Below, one piece after another: positions 34,913 to 43,330 of a stretch of DNA of 64,000 bases. Origin of the DNA: Izhakiella capsodis (GTDB taxonomy: Bacteria; Pseudomonadota; Gammaproteobacteria; Enterobacterales; Enterobacteriaceae); the NCBI RefSeq assembly GCF_900115045.1, contig NZ_FOVC01000002.1, positions 248,001 through 312,000 on the forward strand, given 5' to 3'. The first letter of the stretch is position 1, and each line of letters opens with the position of its first letter. A program made the translations under genes and the position numbers. The notes beneath the pieces are model-generated. The model had not been told where the DNA came from and did no database searches. It saw only the letters and a list, made by a program, of their open reading frames with translations.

Positions 34913-35026
34913 TACTTCAAGCAGGGTTTTTATTAACGATTCTAATGTTAGATTAATAATTTCAATTTTATCTTATGATGATATCGACTTAGACTGCTCC
35001 CGCCGATAAATTTGTAAGGAATATGT

Positions 35027-35647
35027 ATGCTATCCGTTTATTTTCAAGGGATTATGTTGGGCGCTGCATTAATTCTTCCGCTTGGTCCCCAAAATGCATT
35101 TGTCATGAATCAGGGGATCCGCCGCCAGTATCATTTAATGACGGCCAGCCTCTGTACGCTAAGCGATATTGTGCTGATTTGCGCGGGTGTTTTCGGCGGC
35201 AGCGCGTTGCTCAGCCGTTCGACCATGCTGCTGGCTTTAATTACCTGGGGCGGAGTTGCTTTTCTAATATGGTACGGCTGGGGGGCGTTGCGGACCGCTT
35301 TTAGCCGCGAGATTGAAATGCTACAGGTTAAGTCTCTGCGCCAGAGCCGCTGGCGCATTATCGTAACGATGATGGCGGTAACCTGGCTGAATCCTCATGT
35401 CTATCTGGATACCTTCGTGGTGCTGGGTAGTCTGGGAGGCCAGTTGCCCCCAGCACAGCGTACCTGGTTTGCTATGGGGACAATTAGCGCCTCGGTGTTG
35501 TGGTTTTTCGGTCTGGCATTGCTGGCTGCAAGACTGGCACCTTGTCTGACTTCTCAGCGAGCCCAGCGCATAATTAACCTGCTGGTTGGTGCCATTATGT
35601 GGTTCATTGCCTTTCGTCTTGGTCAGCAGGGAATGTCGATGCTGTGA
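35027..35647 (+). CDS. argO: Arginine exporter ArgO
   Basis: LysE/RhtB-type exporter of arginine (and canavanine), inner membrane. 206 residues (E. coli 211). Five or six helices; LysE-family start GIMLGAALILPLGPQNAFVMNQGI (part) near residue 6, and TWLNPHVYLDTFVVLGSLG near 120 are the diagnostic blocks. An AAGGA site precedes the ATG. The transcriptional activator ArgP lies 930 bases downstream, with yggE between, the usual enteric layout. The upstream 100 bases are AT-rich, fitting an ArgP/Lrp-controlled promoter, but I cannot define the operator. Confidence 0.93.
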   Translation: MLSVYFQGIMLGAALILPLGPQNAFVMNQGIRRQYHLMTASLCTLSDIVLICAGVFGGSALLSRSTMLLALITWGGVAFLIWYGWGALRTAFSREIEMLQVKSLRQSRWRIIVTMMAVTWLNPHVYLDTFVVLGSLGGQLPPAQRTWFAMGTISASVLWFFGLALLAARLAPCLTSQRAQRIINLLVGAIMWFIAFRLGQQGMSML

Positions 35648-35772
35648 ATGCGGAGTAATGCCCAAACTTTGTATGCGGCATTAATTCAGAGCATCACCCA
35701 TACTGTATAAGTGGCTGCAGTGCCAAACTTAACGGCCACCGTGATTGATAATTCTCTTTCTGGAGGCTCTGA

Positions 35773-36495
35773 GTGAAAATGAAAACGCTGTCATGTGCCA
35801 CTATTCTGGTTATGAACATCATGCCTGCTATTGGCCTGGCAGGCGAGCTGCCAAATGGCCCCCATCTCGTGACTTCCGGGTATGCAAGCGTTGATGCCAC
35901 ACCGGATATCGCGACATTGACAATTGAAGTGAGCGTATCGGCCAAAGAGGCGGCAGAAGCTAAGAAGCAAGCCGATTTGCGCATGCAGCAATATTTTGAT
36001 TTGCTGAAACAGCAAGGAATTGATAATAAAGATATCGATGCGGCTAATCTGCGCACTCAGCCGGAATACGATTACCTCAAGGATGGTAGATCACAGCTAA
36101 AAGGCTATCAGGCGGAGCGCCAGGTGCGTGTGACCTTGCGTCAGCTGGATAAGCTCAATAATCTGTTGGATAGTGCACTGAAATCCGGCCTGAATGAAAT
36201 TCGGGCTGTAGATCTTGGCGTTGCCAACCCAAAACAGTATCGCGATAAAGCCCGTGCAGAAGCCATTAACAATGCCACTGAGCAGGCTGGTGAGTTGACG
36301 AAAGGTTTTCATGTTAAGCTTGGACCGGTCTATAGCATTCGCTATCACGTAGCAAACTATCAGCCGGTACCAATGACGCGCATGTTAAAAATGGCGGATT
36401 CCGCTGCGGTGACCTCTGCGGCACAAACCTATGAGCAGCAAAGTATTCACTTTGATGATCAGGTAGAGGTAGTATTTGAACTGAATAATCAGTAA
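35773..36495 (+). CDS. yggE: Periplasmic SIMPL-domain protein YggE
   Basis: 240 residues (E. coli 246). Signal peptide MKTLSCATILVMNIMPAIGLAG (cleavage about residue 26), then a DUF541/SIMPL domain: GYASVDATPDIATLTIEVSV, NLRTQPEYDYL, YQAERQVRVTLRQLDKLN and KLGPVYSIRYHVANYQP. Reported to reduce oxidative stress; the molecular activity is unknown. The start is GTG at 35773 or the ATG two codons later. It lies between argO and argP. Confidence 0.92.
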   Translation: MKMKTLSCATILVMNIMPAIGLAGELPNGPHLVTSGYASVDATPDIATLTIEVSVSAKEAAEAKKQADLRMQQYFDLLKQQGIDNKDIDAANLRTQPEYDYLKDGRSQLKGYQAERQVRVTLRQLDKLNNLLDSALKSGLNEIRAVDLGVANPKQYRDKARAEAINNATEQAGELTKGFHVKLGPVYSIRYHVANYQPVPMTRMLKMADSAAVTSAAQTYEQQSIHFDDQVEVVFELNNQ

Positions 36496-36501
36496 CCAAC
36501 T

Positions 36502-36530
36502 AAAGGCCAGTGTGAAATGCGCTGGTCTTT
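36502..36530. terminator. Bidirectional hairpin between yggE and argP
   Basis: AAAGGCCAGTG pairs with CGCTGGTCTTT across a seven-base loop, between two convergent genes, with AAA/TTT edges suited to both directions. Confidence 0.7.
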
Positions 36531-36573
36531 ACGCTAAGCAGAGAGCGAAGGGGCCGTCAGGCACCTTTTTCTA

Positions 36574-37476
36574 TCAGTCACCACTCTGACGCAGCTGGCG
36601 ATGACCATACTCAACCAGCGCATCAGTCACCTGGCGCATCAGGCGGCTTTCAGGCGCAAAACGATGCCAGTAAAGCATTCTGCGTTGATAAAGACCCGGC
36701 GTCAGGTCGATGAGTTCGCCGCAAGCCAGCTCTTTTTCAATTTGCAGATGGGGGATCATGCTGCAGGTTGTTCCCTGCCGGGCCAGCTGAACAAAGGCTT
36801 CAGATGAGTTAACGATGTGGCAGGGAACGCTGCCGGGAGACAAATCGAAGTTCTGCTGCAAAAAAGCCTGATGCATATCGTCGAGATGATCGAAAGCAAC
36901 GACCGGCGCTTTCAGCAGCGCTGAGCGGGTGACGCCGTTGGGAAAGTAGCGGGCGGCAAATTCCGGCGAGCTGACGAACAGATAATCCAGCGCCCCAAGC
37001 TGGCTGACCAGGCAGCTTGGGAGTGGCTGAGGCTGAATACTGACTGCGCCAACGACTTCGCCCCTGCGTAGTCGCTCCTGGGTGCGACTTTCATCTTCTA
37101 CCTGTAAATTAAGCCTGATGGGGGCGCTGCGCAGCACATTTTTGAGTGCCGGTAGCAGCCAGGTCGCCAGGCTATCAGCATTCACGGCCAGCGACAGCAG
37201 CAGCGGCCTGGTACCGCTGCCGTTTTCATCTCCCAGCCACTCTTCTTCCAGCAGCTCAACCTGATGCAGTAACGCCAGTAGCTTTTGCCCTTGTTCTGTA
37301 GGGCGGGGGGGGATGGTACGAACCAACAAGGGCTGACCAAACATGGTCTCCAGCTGCTTAATACGCTGTGATACGGCTGACTGGGTGATACACAGCTTTT
37401 GCGCCGCGCGTTCAAACCCGCGTTCACGAATGACAGCATCCAGCGCCTGAAGCGTTCGATAATCCGGGCGTTTCAT
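36574..37476 (-). CDS. argP: LysR-type regulator ArgP (IciA)
   Basis: Transcription factor that activates argO in response to arginine and blocks with lysine. 300 residues (E. coli 297). The helix-turn-helix RGFERAAQKLCITQSAVSQR (20 residues) lies near 18-37, with LLVRTIPPRPTEQGQKLLAL following. The effector domain includes CLVSQLGALDYLFVSSPEFA and VAFDHLDDMHQAFL. A run of eight C on the coding strand (37305-37312) encodes IPPR. Divergent from rpiA over 200 bases. Present with its target argO in the same neighbourhood. Confidence 0.95.
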   Translation of the reverse strand: MKRPDYRTLQALDAVIRERGFERAAQKLCITQSAVSQRIKQLETMFGQPLLVRTIPPRPTEQGQKLLALLHQVELLEEEWLGDENGSGTRPLLLSLAVNADSLATWLLPALKNVLRSAPIRLNLQVEDESRTQERLRRGEVVGAVSIQPQPLPSCLVSQLGALDYLFVSSPEFAARYFPNGVTRSALLKAPVVAFDHLDDMHQAFLQQNFDLSPGSVPCHIVNSSEAFVQLARQGTTCSMIPHLQIEKELACGELIDLTPGLYQRRMLYWHRFAPESRLMRQVTDALVEYGHRQLRQSGD

Positions 37477-37680
37477 GAGGTAATAGTTTCTCCTTCAGGT
37501 GGGATCTGGCAAAACAATTTATCACTATGCCATAGTTTTTTATTTTTTTTAGAATAAAGGGTTTTTATTTCTTATTGAGCGACAGGCGAGTGGCGTAACA
37601 GGCATTTAGTGTTATCAGACGGGTAATTTGATGCGGGCTTCTTTATACTGATACCACTTTTACTGGGCAGCATGGTGTAA

Positions 37681-38346
37681 ATGATGATGATGCAGGATGA
37701 ACTGAAAAAAGCTGTCGGCTGGGCCGCACTGGATTATGTCACCCCCGGTACGATCGTGGGTGTTGGTACAGGCAGCACGGCTGCGCATTTTATTGATGCG
37801 CTGGGGTCAATAAAACATCAGATCGAGGGGGCAGTTTCCAGCTCCGAGGCTTCAACCGAGAAACTAAAAAGCCTGGGTATTCCTGTATTCGATCTCAACA
37901 GTGTGGATCGGCTGGCGATTTATGTTGACGGTGCTGACGAAATCAACGATCAGATGCAAATGATCAAAGGCGGTGGTGCGGCATTAACCCGCGAAAAGAT
38001 CATTGCCGCAGTTGCCGATAAATTTATCTGTATTGCTGATGCGTCAAAACAGGTGCAAGTACTGGGTAAGTTTCCGCTGCCGGTTGAAGTTATTTCCATG
38101 GCGCGCTCTTATGTTGCGAGGGAGTTGGTCAAGCTTGGCGGCTTGCCTGAATACCGTCAGCATGTGGTAACAGATAATGGGAACGTTATCCTGGACGTGC
38201 ATAATCTGAGCATCATCGATCCTTGTGCGCTGGAGATTGCGATTAATGCTTTGCCTGGCGTGGTCACCGTTGGGCTGTTCGCCACGCGTGCCGCTGATGT
38301 GGCGTTGATCGGTAGCGCTGATGGCGTAAAGACTCTTACTCAATGA
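37681..38346 (+). CDS. rpiA: Ribose-5-phosphate isomerase A
   Basis: Interconverts ribose 5-phosphate and ribulose 5-phosphate. 221 residues (E. coli 219). The start is one of three consecutive ATGs at 37681-37689; MMQDELKKAVGWAALDYV matches the family best. The phosphate loop GVGTGSTAAHFIDAL lies near 27-41, catalytic Asp in YVDGADEIN near 82, and KGGGAALTREK near 95 with the essential Lys and Glu. Works with tktA in this window in the non-oxidative pentose phosphate pathway. Confidence 0.97.
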   Translation: MMMMQDELKKAVGWAALDYVTPGTIVGVGTGSTAAHFIDALGSIKHQIEGAVSSSEASTEKLKSLGIPVFDLNSVDRLAIYVDGADEINDQMQMIKGGGAALTREKIIAAVADKFICIADASKQVQVLGKFPLPVEVISMARSYVARELVKLGGLPEYRQHVVTDNGNVILDVHNLSIIDPCALEIAINALPGVVTVGLFATRAADVALIGSADGVKTLTQ

Positions 38347-38699
38347 CCTTATCCGCTTTGTGTCAAATTGTAGGATTTCTGCGAGGATTGTATTCGGCGC
38401 TTTTTTTTGCAAAAAAAAGATATTCTAATTGCCGGGCATATTTTGGTGACTTATGTCACAACCAGGCTTTTCCCAGTGGGTAATTTCTGCCAGTAGCCTT
38501 GAAATTATCATTATCTGTTGTTCACGGTCTTAATCTGAGTGCTTCTTACTGGTACGACAGGCATGCGACCATATTGATGACAGCGAAAATTTTGTTATTT
38601 TGACAGAAGGCGAGGATTTATTATTGCGGTTATTTAATTTAATAAATTGCCGGATGAGGCCAGCACTCTTTTTTTGCAGTCAGCTTATAGGGTTGGGAA
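38347..38699. promoter_or_regulatory. rpiA-serA intergenic control region
   Basis: About 350 AT-rich bases with long A and T runs (38402-38418). No gene. The E. coli counterpart carries two serA promoters with Lrp and CRP control. I see AT-rich tracts consistent with Lrp or H-NS binding but cannot name an operator. Confidence 0.4.
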
Positions 38700-39938
38700 A
38701 TGGCAAAAGTATCACTGGATAAAGACAAAATTAAATTTCTGCTGGTGGAAGGGGTTCATACCAGTGCGCTGGACAGTCTGCGTGCAGCAGGATATACAAA
38801 CATTGAATTTCATAAAGGCGCGCTCGACAGCGAAGCGCTTAAGTCGGCGGTGCGGGATGCGCACTTTATTGGCATTCGTTCGCGAACTCAGCTGAGCGAA
38901 GAGATATTTGCCGCCGCGGAGAAGCTGGTGGCGGTGGGTTGCTTCTGTATCGGAACCAATCAGGTCGATCTTGATGCGGCGGCAAAACGGGGTATCCCGG
39001 TATTCAACGCCCCTTTTTCCAATACCCGTTCGGTGGCTGAACTTGTCATCGGCGAGCTGCTATTGATGCTGCGCGGCATTCCTGAAGCGAACGCTAAAGC
39101 GCACCGTGGCATCTGGAATAAGCAGGCGGTAGGGTCGTATGAAGCGCGCGGGAAAAAGCTTGGCATCATTGGCTATGGCCACATCGGTATGCAGCTCGGG
39201 GTACTGGCAGAATCATTAGGGATGCACGTTTTCTTTTTCGATATCGAAAACAAGCTGCCGCTGGGTAATGCCACCCAGGTTCAGCACCTGTCCGACTTAT
39301 TAACTATGAGCGATGTGGTCAGTCTGCACGTGCCGGAAACGCCATCGACGCAAAACATGATCGCTGCTCAGGAACTGGCGATGATTAAGCCCGGTGCGCT
39401 GCTGATTAACGCATCTCGCGGCACTGTGGTAGATATTCCCGCACTCTGCCAGGCGCTGGCGAGTAAGCATCTTTCTGGTGCGGCGATTGACGTATTTCCT
39501 GTCGAACCTGCTACCAACAGCGATCCGTTTAATTCGCCACTGTGCGAATTTGATAACGTCCTGTTGACGCCGCACGTTGGCGGTTCAACCCAGGAAGCCC
39601 AGGAAAATATTGGCTTTGAGGTGGCCGGTAAGCTGTCCAAATACTCTGACAACGGCTCAACGCTTTCCGCCGTCAACTTTCCGGAAGTTTCTTTGCCGAT
39701 GCACGGTGAGTCCGTCAGCAGGCTATTACATATCCATGAAAACCGGCCCGGTGTGTTGACAGCCATTAACCAAATTTTTGCCGAACAGGGCATTAATATC
39801 GCCGCACAGTACTTGCAGACCAGCCCACTGATGGGCTACGTCGTTATTGATATTGATGCAGAAGAGGAGCAGGCAGAAAAAGCGATCAAGCTGATGAAAG
39901 CTATCCCCGGTACCATCAGAGCCCGACTGCTTTATTAA
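38700..39938 (+). CDS. serA: D-3-phosphoglycerate dehydrogenase
   Basis: First enzyme of serine synthesis, NAD-dependent, feedback-inhibited by serine. 412 residues (E. coli 410). NAD-binding LGIIGYGHIGMQLGVLAESL (20 residues) lies near 150; catalytic Arg, Glu and His are in NASRGTVVDIPAL, VFPVEPATNSDP and LTPHVGGSTQEA. The C-terminal ACT domain, which binds serine, has ENRPGVLTAINQIF and GINIAAQYLQTSPLMGYVV and ends GTIRARLLY. Pairs functionally with gcvTHP in this window for one-carbon supply. Confidence 0.97.
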   Translation: MAKVSLDKDKIKFLLVEGVHTSALDSLRAAGYTNIEFHKGALDSEALKSAVRDAHFIGIRSRTQLSEEIFAAAEKLVAVGCFCIGTNQVDLDAAAKRGIPVFNAPFSNTRSVAELVIGELLLMLRGIPEANAKAHRGIWNKQAVGSYEARGKKLGIIGYGHIGMQLGVLAESLGMHVFFFDIENKLPLGNATQVQHLSDLLTMSDVVSLHVPETPSTQNMIAAQELAMIKPGALLINASRGTVVDIPALCQALASKHLSGAAIDVFPVEPATNSDPFNSPLCEFDNVLLTPHVGGSTQEAQENIGFEVAGKLSKYSDNGSTLSAVNFPEVSLPMHGESVSRLLHIHENRPGVLTAINQIFAEQGINIAAQYLQTSPLMGYVVIDIDAEEEQAEKAIKLMKAIPGTIRARLLY

Positions 39939-39973
39939 GTTAAAACAGCCAGACTGCAACGGCAGTCTGGCTG

Positions 39974-40582
39974 TCATGTAGCCTGGCTCGCCAGGTCCCA
40001 TTGCCAAAGCTTCGCCGGTGTAATTATCGCAGGTAGTGGAATATCCCAGCTGGCGTTGGGCAGTTGTTCCACAAACTGGCAGTCGTGAGCGAGTCCCAAC
40101 GGGTAAAATCCATGTTGACGCCAGTTCTGGAGCGTCCTGTCATAAAAACCTCCGCCCATACCGAGACGCTGTCCAAGTCTGTCGAAGGCGACCAGTGGAA
40201 CGAACAGTACGTCCAGGTTATCCAGCGGTAACAGATACTGTATATCCAGCGGTGGCTCCGGAATGCCCAGACGATTAAAACGCAGTGGCGTATCAACACC
40301 GTAACGTAAAAACAGGAGCTGCCCGGGTGAGAAGGGGTGTAGTACCGGTAGATACACCTGTTTTTTTTCATGCCACAGTCGTGCGATGAGTGGGCGGGTA
40401 TTTATCTCGCCATCCACGGAAAAAAAAACGGCTACATTCCTTGCCTGCTGTACCAGGGGGAGGGCCAGAGCATGCTCAGCTGCCAGCTCAGCCGCTTTCT
40501 GCTGCTGGTCGTCGCCTATAGCGCGACGCAGATGACGAATATGGGTGCGGATAGCCTGACGATTATGCAGAGCAACTGACAT
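39974..40582 (-). CDS. fau: 5-formyltetrahydrofolate cyclo-ligase
   Basis: ATP-dependent return of 5-formyl-THF to 5,10-methenyl-THF. 202 residues. The family blocks VAVFFSVDGEINTRPLI, KKQVYLPVL and VPLVAFDRLGQRLGMGGGFYDR (part) are present; the glycine-rich GMGGGFYDRTL binds ATP and folate. Lies immediately downstream of 6S RNA on the same strand, as in E. coli, so likely processed from one transcript. AGGAG before the ATG begins in the foot of a hairpin at 40592-40615. Confidence 0.95.
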   Translation of the reverse strand: MSVALHNRQAIRTHIRHLRRAIGDDQQQKAAELAAEHALALPLVQQARNVAVFFSVDGEINTRPLIARLWHEKKQVYLPVLHPFSPGQLLFLRYGVDTPLRFNRLGIPEPPLDIQYLLPLDNLDVLFVPLVAFDRLGQRLGMGGGFYDRTLQNWRQHGFYPLGLAHDCQFVEQLPNASWDIPLPAIITPAKLWQWDLASQAT

Positions 40583-40591
40583 GCCGATCTC

Positions 40592-40615
40592 CTGTTCAGC
40601 GTTGATGCTGAACAG
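40592..40615 (-). promoter_or_regulatory. Hairpin abutting the fau ribosome binding site
   Basis: CTGTTCAGC and GCTGAACAG form a nine-base stem with a six-base loop between 6S RNA and fau. On the minus strand its last bases overlap the AGGAG of fau, nine bases before the ATG. It could tune fau translation or mark the 3' processing of the 6S precursor. Confidence 0.5.
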
Positions 40616-40671
40616 AATACGCTCTGATAGGGATTCAGAACAACTTGAATGAGATATCCAGCAGGATAAGA

Positions 40672-40854
40672 GGGATCTCCGAGATGCCGCTGCAGGCTGT
40701 AACCCTTGAACCCTTGGTTCAAGGTGAATGTGTCGTCGTGGCTATCAGACTTCCCGGACTAACCGGGCATGCGCACAAACCACGGAGCGCCACATTCTGT
40801 GCTGTTGAAATATCGGCTCAGGGGACTGGCCCGCTTGCAAACATCTCAGAGAAA
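40672..40854 (-). ncRNA. ssrS: 6S RNA
   Basis: About 183 nt (E. coli 184). On the minus strand it opens TTTCTCTGAGATGTTTGCAA and closes GGCATCTCGGAGAT, so the two ends pair in the closing stem. Internal blocks GCGGGCCAGTCCCCTGAGCC, AATGTGGCGCTCCG and ACCTTGAACCAAGGGTTCAA agree with E. coli 6S. The RNA mimics an open promoter and holds sigma-70 RNA polymerase in stationary phase. It lies between zapA and fau on the same strand, the conserved arrangement. Confidence 0.95.
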
Positions 40855-40895
40855 GTTGACAACACTGTCACTGTATTACAATGGACAATGCCGTG

Positions 40896-41225
40896 TTATT
40901 CGAAATTCGCACCCTGGCGATGAGTGATATGGCCTTGCTCAACTAACGCCTGTTCAATTGTCTGTTGCAGCATACGTATTCGCTGCTCCATGTTGGCCGC
41001 GTAGTCACGCGTTTTGTCTTTTTCTTGTGCCAGTTCGTAGCAAAGATTCAGCGCAGCAATGAACACCAGTTGCTCAGTATTTGTGACTCTAGTGCGAACT
41101 TTTAAATCTTGCAACCGTTGATTGAGATCTTCCGCCGCTGCGTTTAACGCATCCTGCTGTTCAGGCGGACAATTTACTCTTAAAGAACGGCCAAAAATCT
41201 GTATATCTACTGGTTGTGCAGACAT
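40896..41225 (-). CDS. zapA: Cell division protein ZapA
   Basis: 109 residues, same as E. coli. Cytoplasmic protein that binds FtsZ and bundles protofilaments at the Z-ring. I choose the ATG at 41223-41225, giving MSAQPVDIQIFGRSLRVNCP (20 residues), with AGGAAGGTGG upstream; the frame is open to 41381 but that part overlaps the promoter side. C-terminal coiled coil around DYAANMEQRIRMLQQTIEQA (20 residues). Divergent from ygfB; ssrS and fau follow. Confidence 0.96.
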   Translation of the reverse strand: MSAQPVDIQIFGRSLRVNCPPEQQDALNAAAEDLNQRLQDLKVRTRVTNTEQLVFIAALNLCYELAQEKDKTRDYAANMEQRIRMLQQTIEQALVEQGHITHRQGANFE

Positions 41226-41396
41226 GCCACCTTCCTGACTGATTACTGCGCCCGCTAACCTCTGTCCACTCGATAGGTTGCGAAGGACGCCACTATATAT
41301 ATCCCCGGGGGGAGAAACAACCCCCCTTTCTGGAATCCGTAAGCCACATAGTGATAGCATAACACGAACTCCAACCGTCAACGATGATGATTACCT

Positions 41397-41975
41397 ATGT
41401 CACTTTCCAATATAGTCCCGGCCTATGCCGCTCTCTCCTCCGCTTTAAGTCAGCATGGGATAGGAATGACGCCTGCGGAAATGCACGGTTTGATCAGCGG
41501 CATTATATGCGGCGGTAACCGTGATAACAGCTGGTATACACTGATTTACGATTTAACCAACGAAGGCAATGCGTTTTCGCAAGCGTTGAAACAGCCTGTT
41601 GAGCAGCTTCATCGTACGATAATTACTACCCTGGCTAATGACAGTTTTGAGTTTCAGCTGCTGCTGCCAGACGACGAAGTTGTTACGGTATTCGATCGTG
41701 CCGATGCACTGGCCGGTTGGGTGAATAATTTTTTACTGGGGCTTGGGGTTACGCAACCTAACCTGGATAAGGTAACCGGTGAAACCGGCGAAGCCATTGA
41801 CGATCTGCGTACTATTGCTCAGCTTGGCTATGACGAAGATGAAGATCTGCAAGAGCTGGAAGAGTCGCTGGAAGAAGTGATCGAATATGTGAGAGTCGCT
41901 GCCTTGCTTTGTCATGAAACTTTTTGTCACCCGCAGCCACAGGCGGTAGAGATCAACAGGCCCACCCTGCACTGA
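41397..41975 (+). CDS. ygfB: YgfB/UPF0149 family protein
   Basis: 192 residues (E. coli 192). Helical cytoplasmic protein: MTPAEMHGLISGIICGGN near residue 24, FELQLLLPDDE-like FEFQLLLPDDEVV, and an acidic C-terminal helix DEDEDLQELEESLEEVIEYV (20 residues). The last part reads VAALLCHETFCH. A Pseudomonas homologue affects beta-lactam response; in enterics the role is unclear. First gene of the ygfB-pepP-ubiH-ubiI unit, where it is always found in this order. Confidence 0.93.
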   Translation: MSLSNIVPAYAALSSALSQHGIGMTPAEMHGLISGIICGGNRDNSWYTLIYDLTNEGNAFSQALKQPVEQLHRTIITTLANDSFEFQLLLPDDEVVTVFDRADALAGWVNNFLLGLGVTQPNLDKVTGETGEAIDDLRTIAQLGYDEDEDLQELEESLEEVIEYVRVAALLCHETFCHPQPQAVEINRPTLH

Positions 41976-42015
41976 ATGATGTGTCAGCATTTCAGAAATT
42001 GATTCAGGAGTCGTG

Positions 42016-43329
42016 ATGATTCAACCACAAGAATTTGTACGTCGTCGTCGTCAGTTGATTGACCAGATGGCACCGGCCAGTGCCGCACTCTTTTTTGCCG
42101 CACCGGAAGTAACGCGCAATGCTGATAGTGAATATCCGTTCCGCCAGAATAGCGATTTCTGGTATATGACGGGCTTTAACGAACCGCAAGCGCTACTAGT
42201 GGTTATCAAAAGTGCTGAACATCACAGTCATACGGTGCTGTTTAATCGCGTGCGGGATTTAACCGCCGAGATCTGGTCAGGTCGTCGGCTTGGCCTTCAG
42301 GCCGCACCAGAGCGCCTGAACCTGGACCGGGCGCTGGCGTGGGATGAGATGGAGCAGCAGCTGCCGCTGCTATTGAATGGCCTGGATGTCGTTTATCATG
42401 CTCAGGGACTTTACGATTTTGCTGACACTGCAGTATTTGGTACGTTTGAACGCTTGCGCAGGGGGAGCCGGCAAAACCTTGCAGCGCCGTCGACAATGAC
42501 GGACTGGCGTCCGATAGTGCATGAAATGCGTCTGTTTAAATCGCCGGGTGAACTGGAGATTTTACGCGAAGCCGGTCGTATAAGTGCGCTGGCTCATACA
42601 CGCGCCATGCAGAAATGTCGTCCCGGACACTTCGAATATCAACTTGAAGGCGAAATTCTGCATGAGTTTCATTGTCAGGGAGCGCGCTTCCCGTCCTATA
42701 ACACCATCGTCGGTGGGGGAGAAAATGGTTGTATCTTGCATTACACCGAAAATGAAAGTCGGTTGCAGGATGGTCAACTGGTGTTAATCGATGCCGGTTG
42801 TGAACTTTACGGTTATGCTGGCGACATTACACGCACCTTTCCGGTCAACGGTAAATTCAGCGGGCCACAACGTGAGATTTATAACATTGTTTTGGCTTCG
42901 CTCGATAAAGCGCTGGCGCTATATGCCCCTGGAACCAGCATTCGTAGCGTCAATCAGGCGGTGGTGCGCATTATGGTTACCGGCCTGGTTGAACTCGGTA
43001 TCCTGAAGGGCGATATTGAAACACTCATTGCCGAACAGGCATACCGCGAGTTTTATATGCATGGTTTGTCACACTGGCTGGGGCTTGATGTTCACGATGT
43101 CGGTCGCTATGGCATCGATCGTGATCGTTTGCTGGAGCCTGGCATGGTGATCACGGTTGAACCTGGATTGTATATTGCGCCGGATGCAGACGTACCCGAA
43201 CGCTATCGTGGTATCGGTATTCGTATTGAAGATGACATCGTTATTACCGCTAATGGTAATGAAAATCTGACAGATACGGTGGTTAAAACAGCTGAAGAGA
43301 TTGAGGCGCTAATGGCGGCAGCGAGATAA
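42016..43329 (+). CDS. pepP: Xaa-Pro aminopeptidase P
   Basis: Dinuclear manganese enzyme releasing N-terminal residues before proline. 437 residues (E. coli 441). I choose the ATG at 42016, with AGGAG at five bases; GTG three bases earlier is possible. Metal ligands: the two Asp in LIDAGCELYGYAGDITRTFP, His in HGLSHWLGLDVHDVG, Glu in TVEPGLYI and Glu in GIGIRIEDDIVI. N-terminal domain includes RQNSDFWYMTGFNEPQALL (19). ubiH follows after one base. Confidence 0.96.
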   Translation: MIQPQEFVRRRRQLIDQMAPASAALFFAAPEVTRNADSEYPFRQNSDFWYMTGFNEPQALLVVIKSAEHHSHTVLFNRVRDLTAEIWSGRRLGLQAAPERLNLDRALAWDEMEQQLPLLLNGLDVVYHAQGLYDFADTAVFGTFERLRRGSRQNLAAPSTMTDWRPIVHEMRLFKSPGELEILREAGRISALAHTRAMQKCRPGHFEYQLEGEILHEFHCQGARFPSYNTIVGGGENGCILHYTENESRLQDGQLVLIDAGCELYGYAGDITRTFPVNGKFSGPQREIYNIVLASLDKALALYAPGTSIRSVNQAVVRIMVTGLVELGILKGDIETLIAEQAYREFYMHGLSHWLGLDVHDVGRYGIDRDRLLEPGMVITVEPGLYIAPDADVPERYRGIGIRIEDDIVITANGNENLTDTVVKTAEEIEALMAAAR

Positions 43330-43330
43330 T

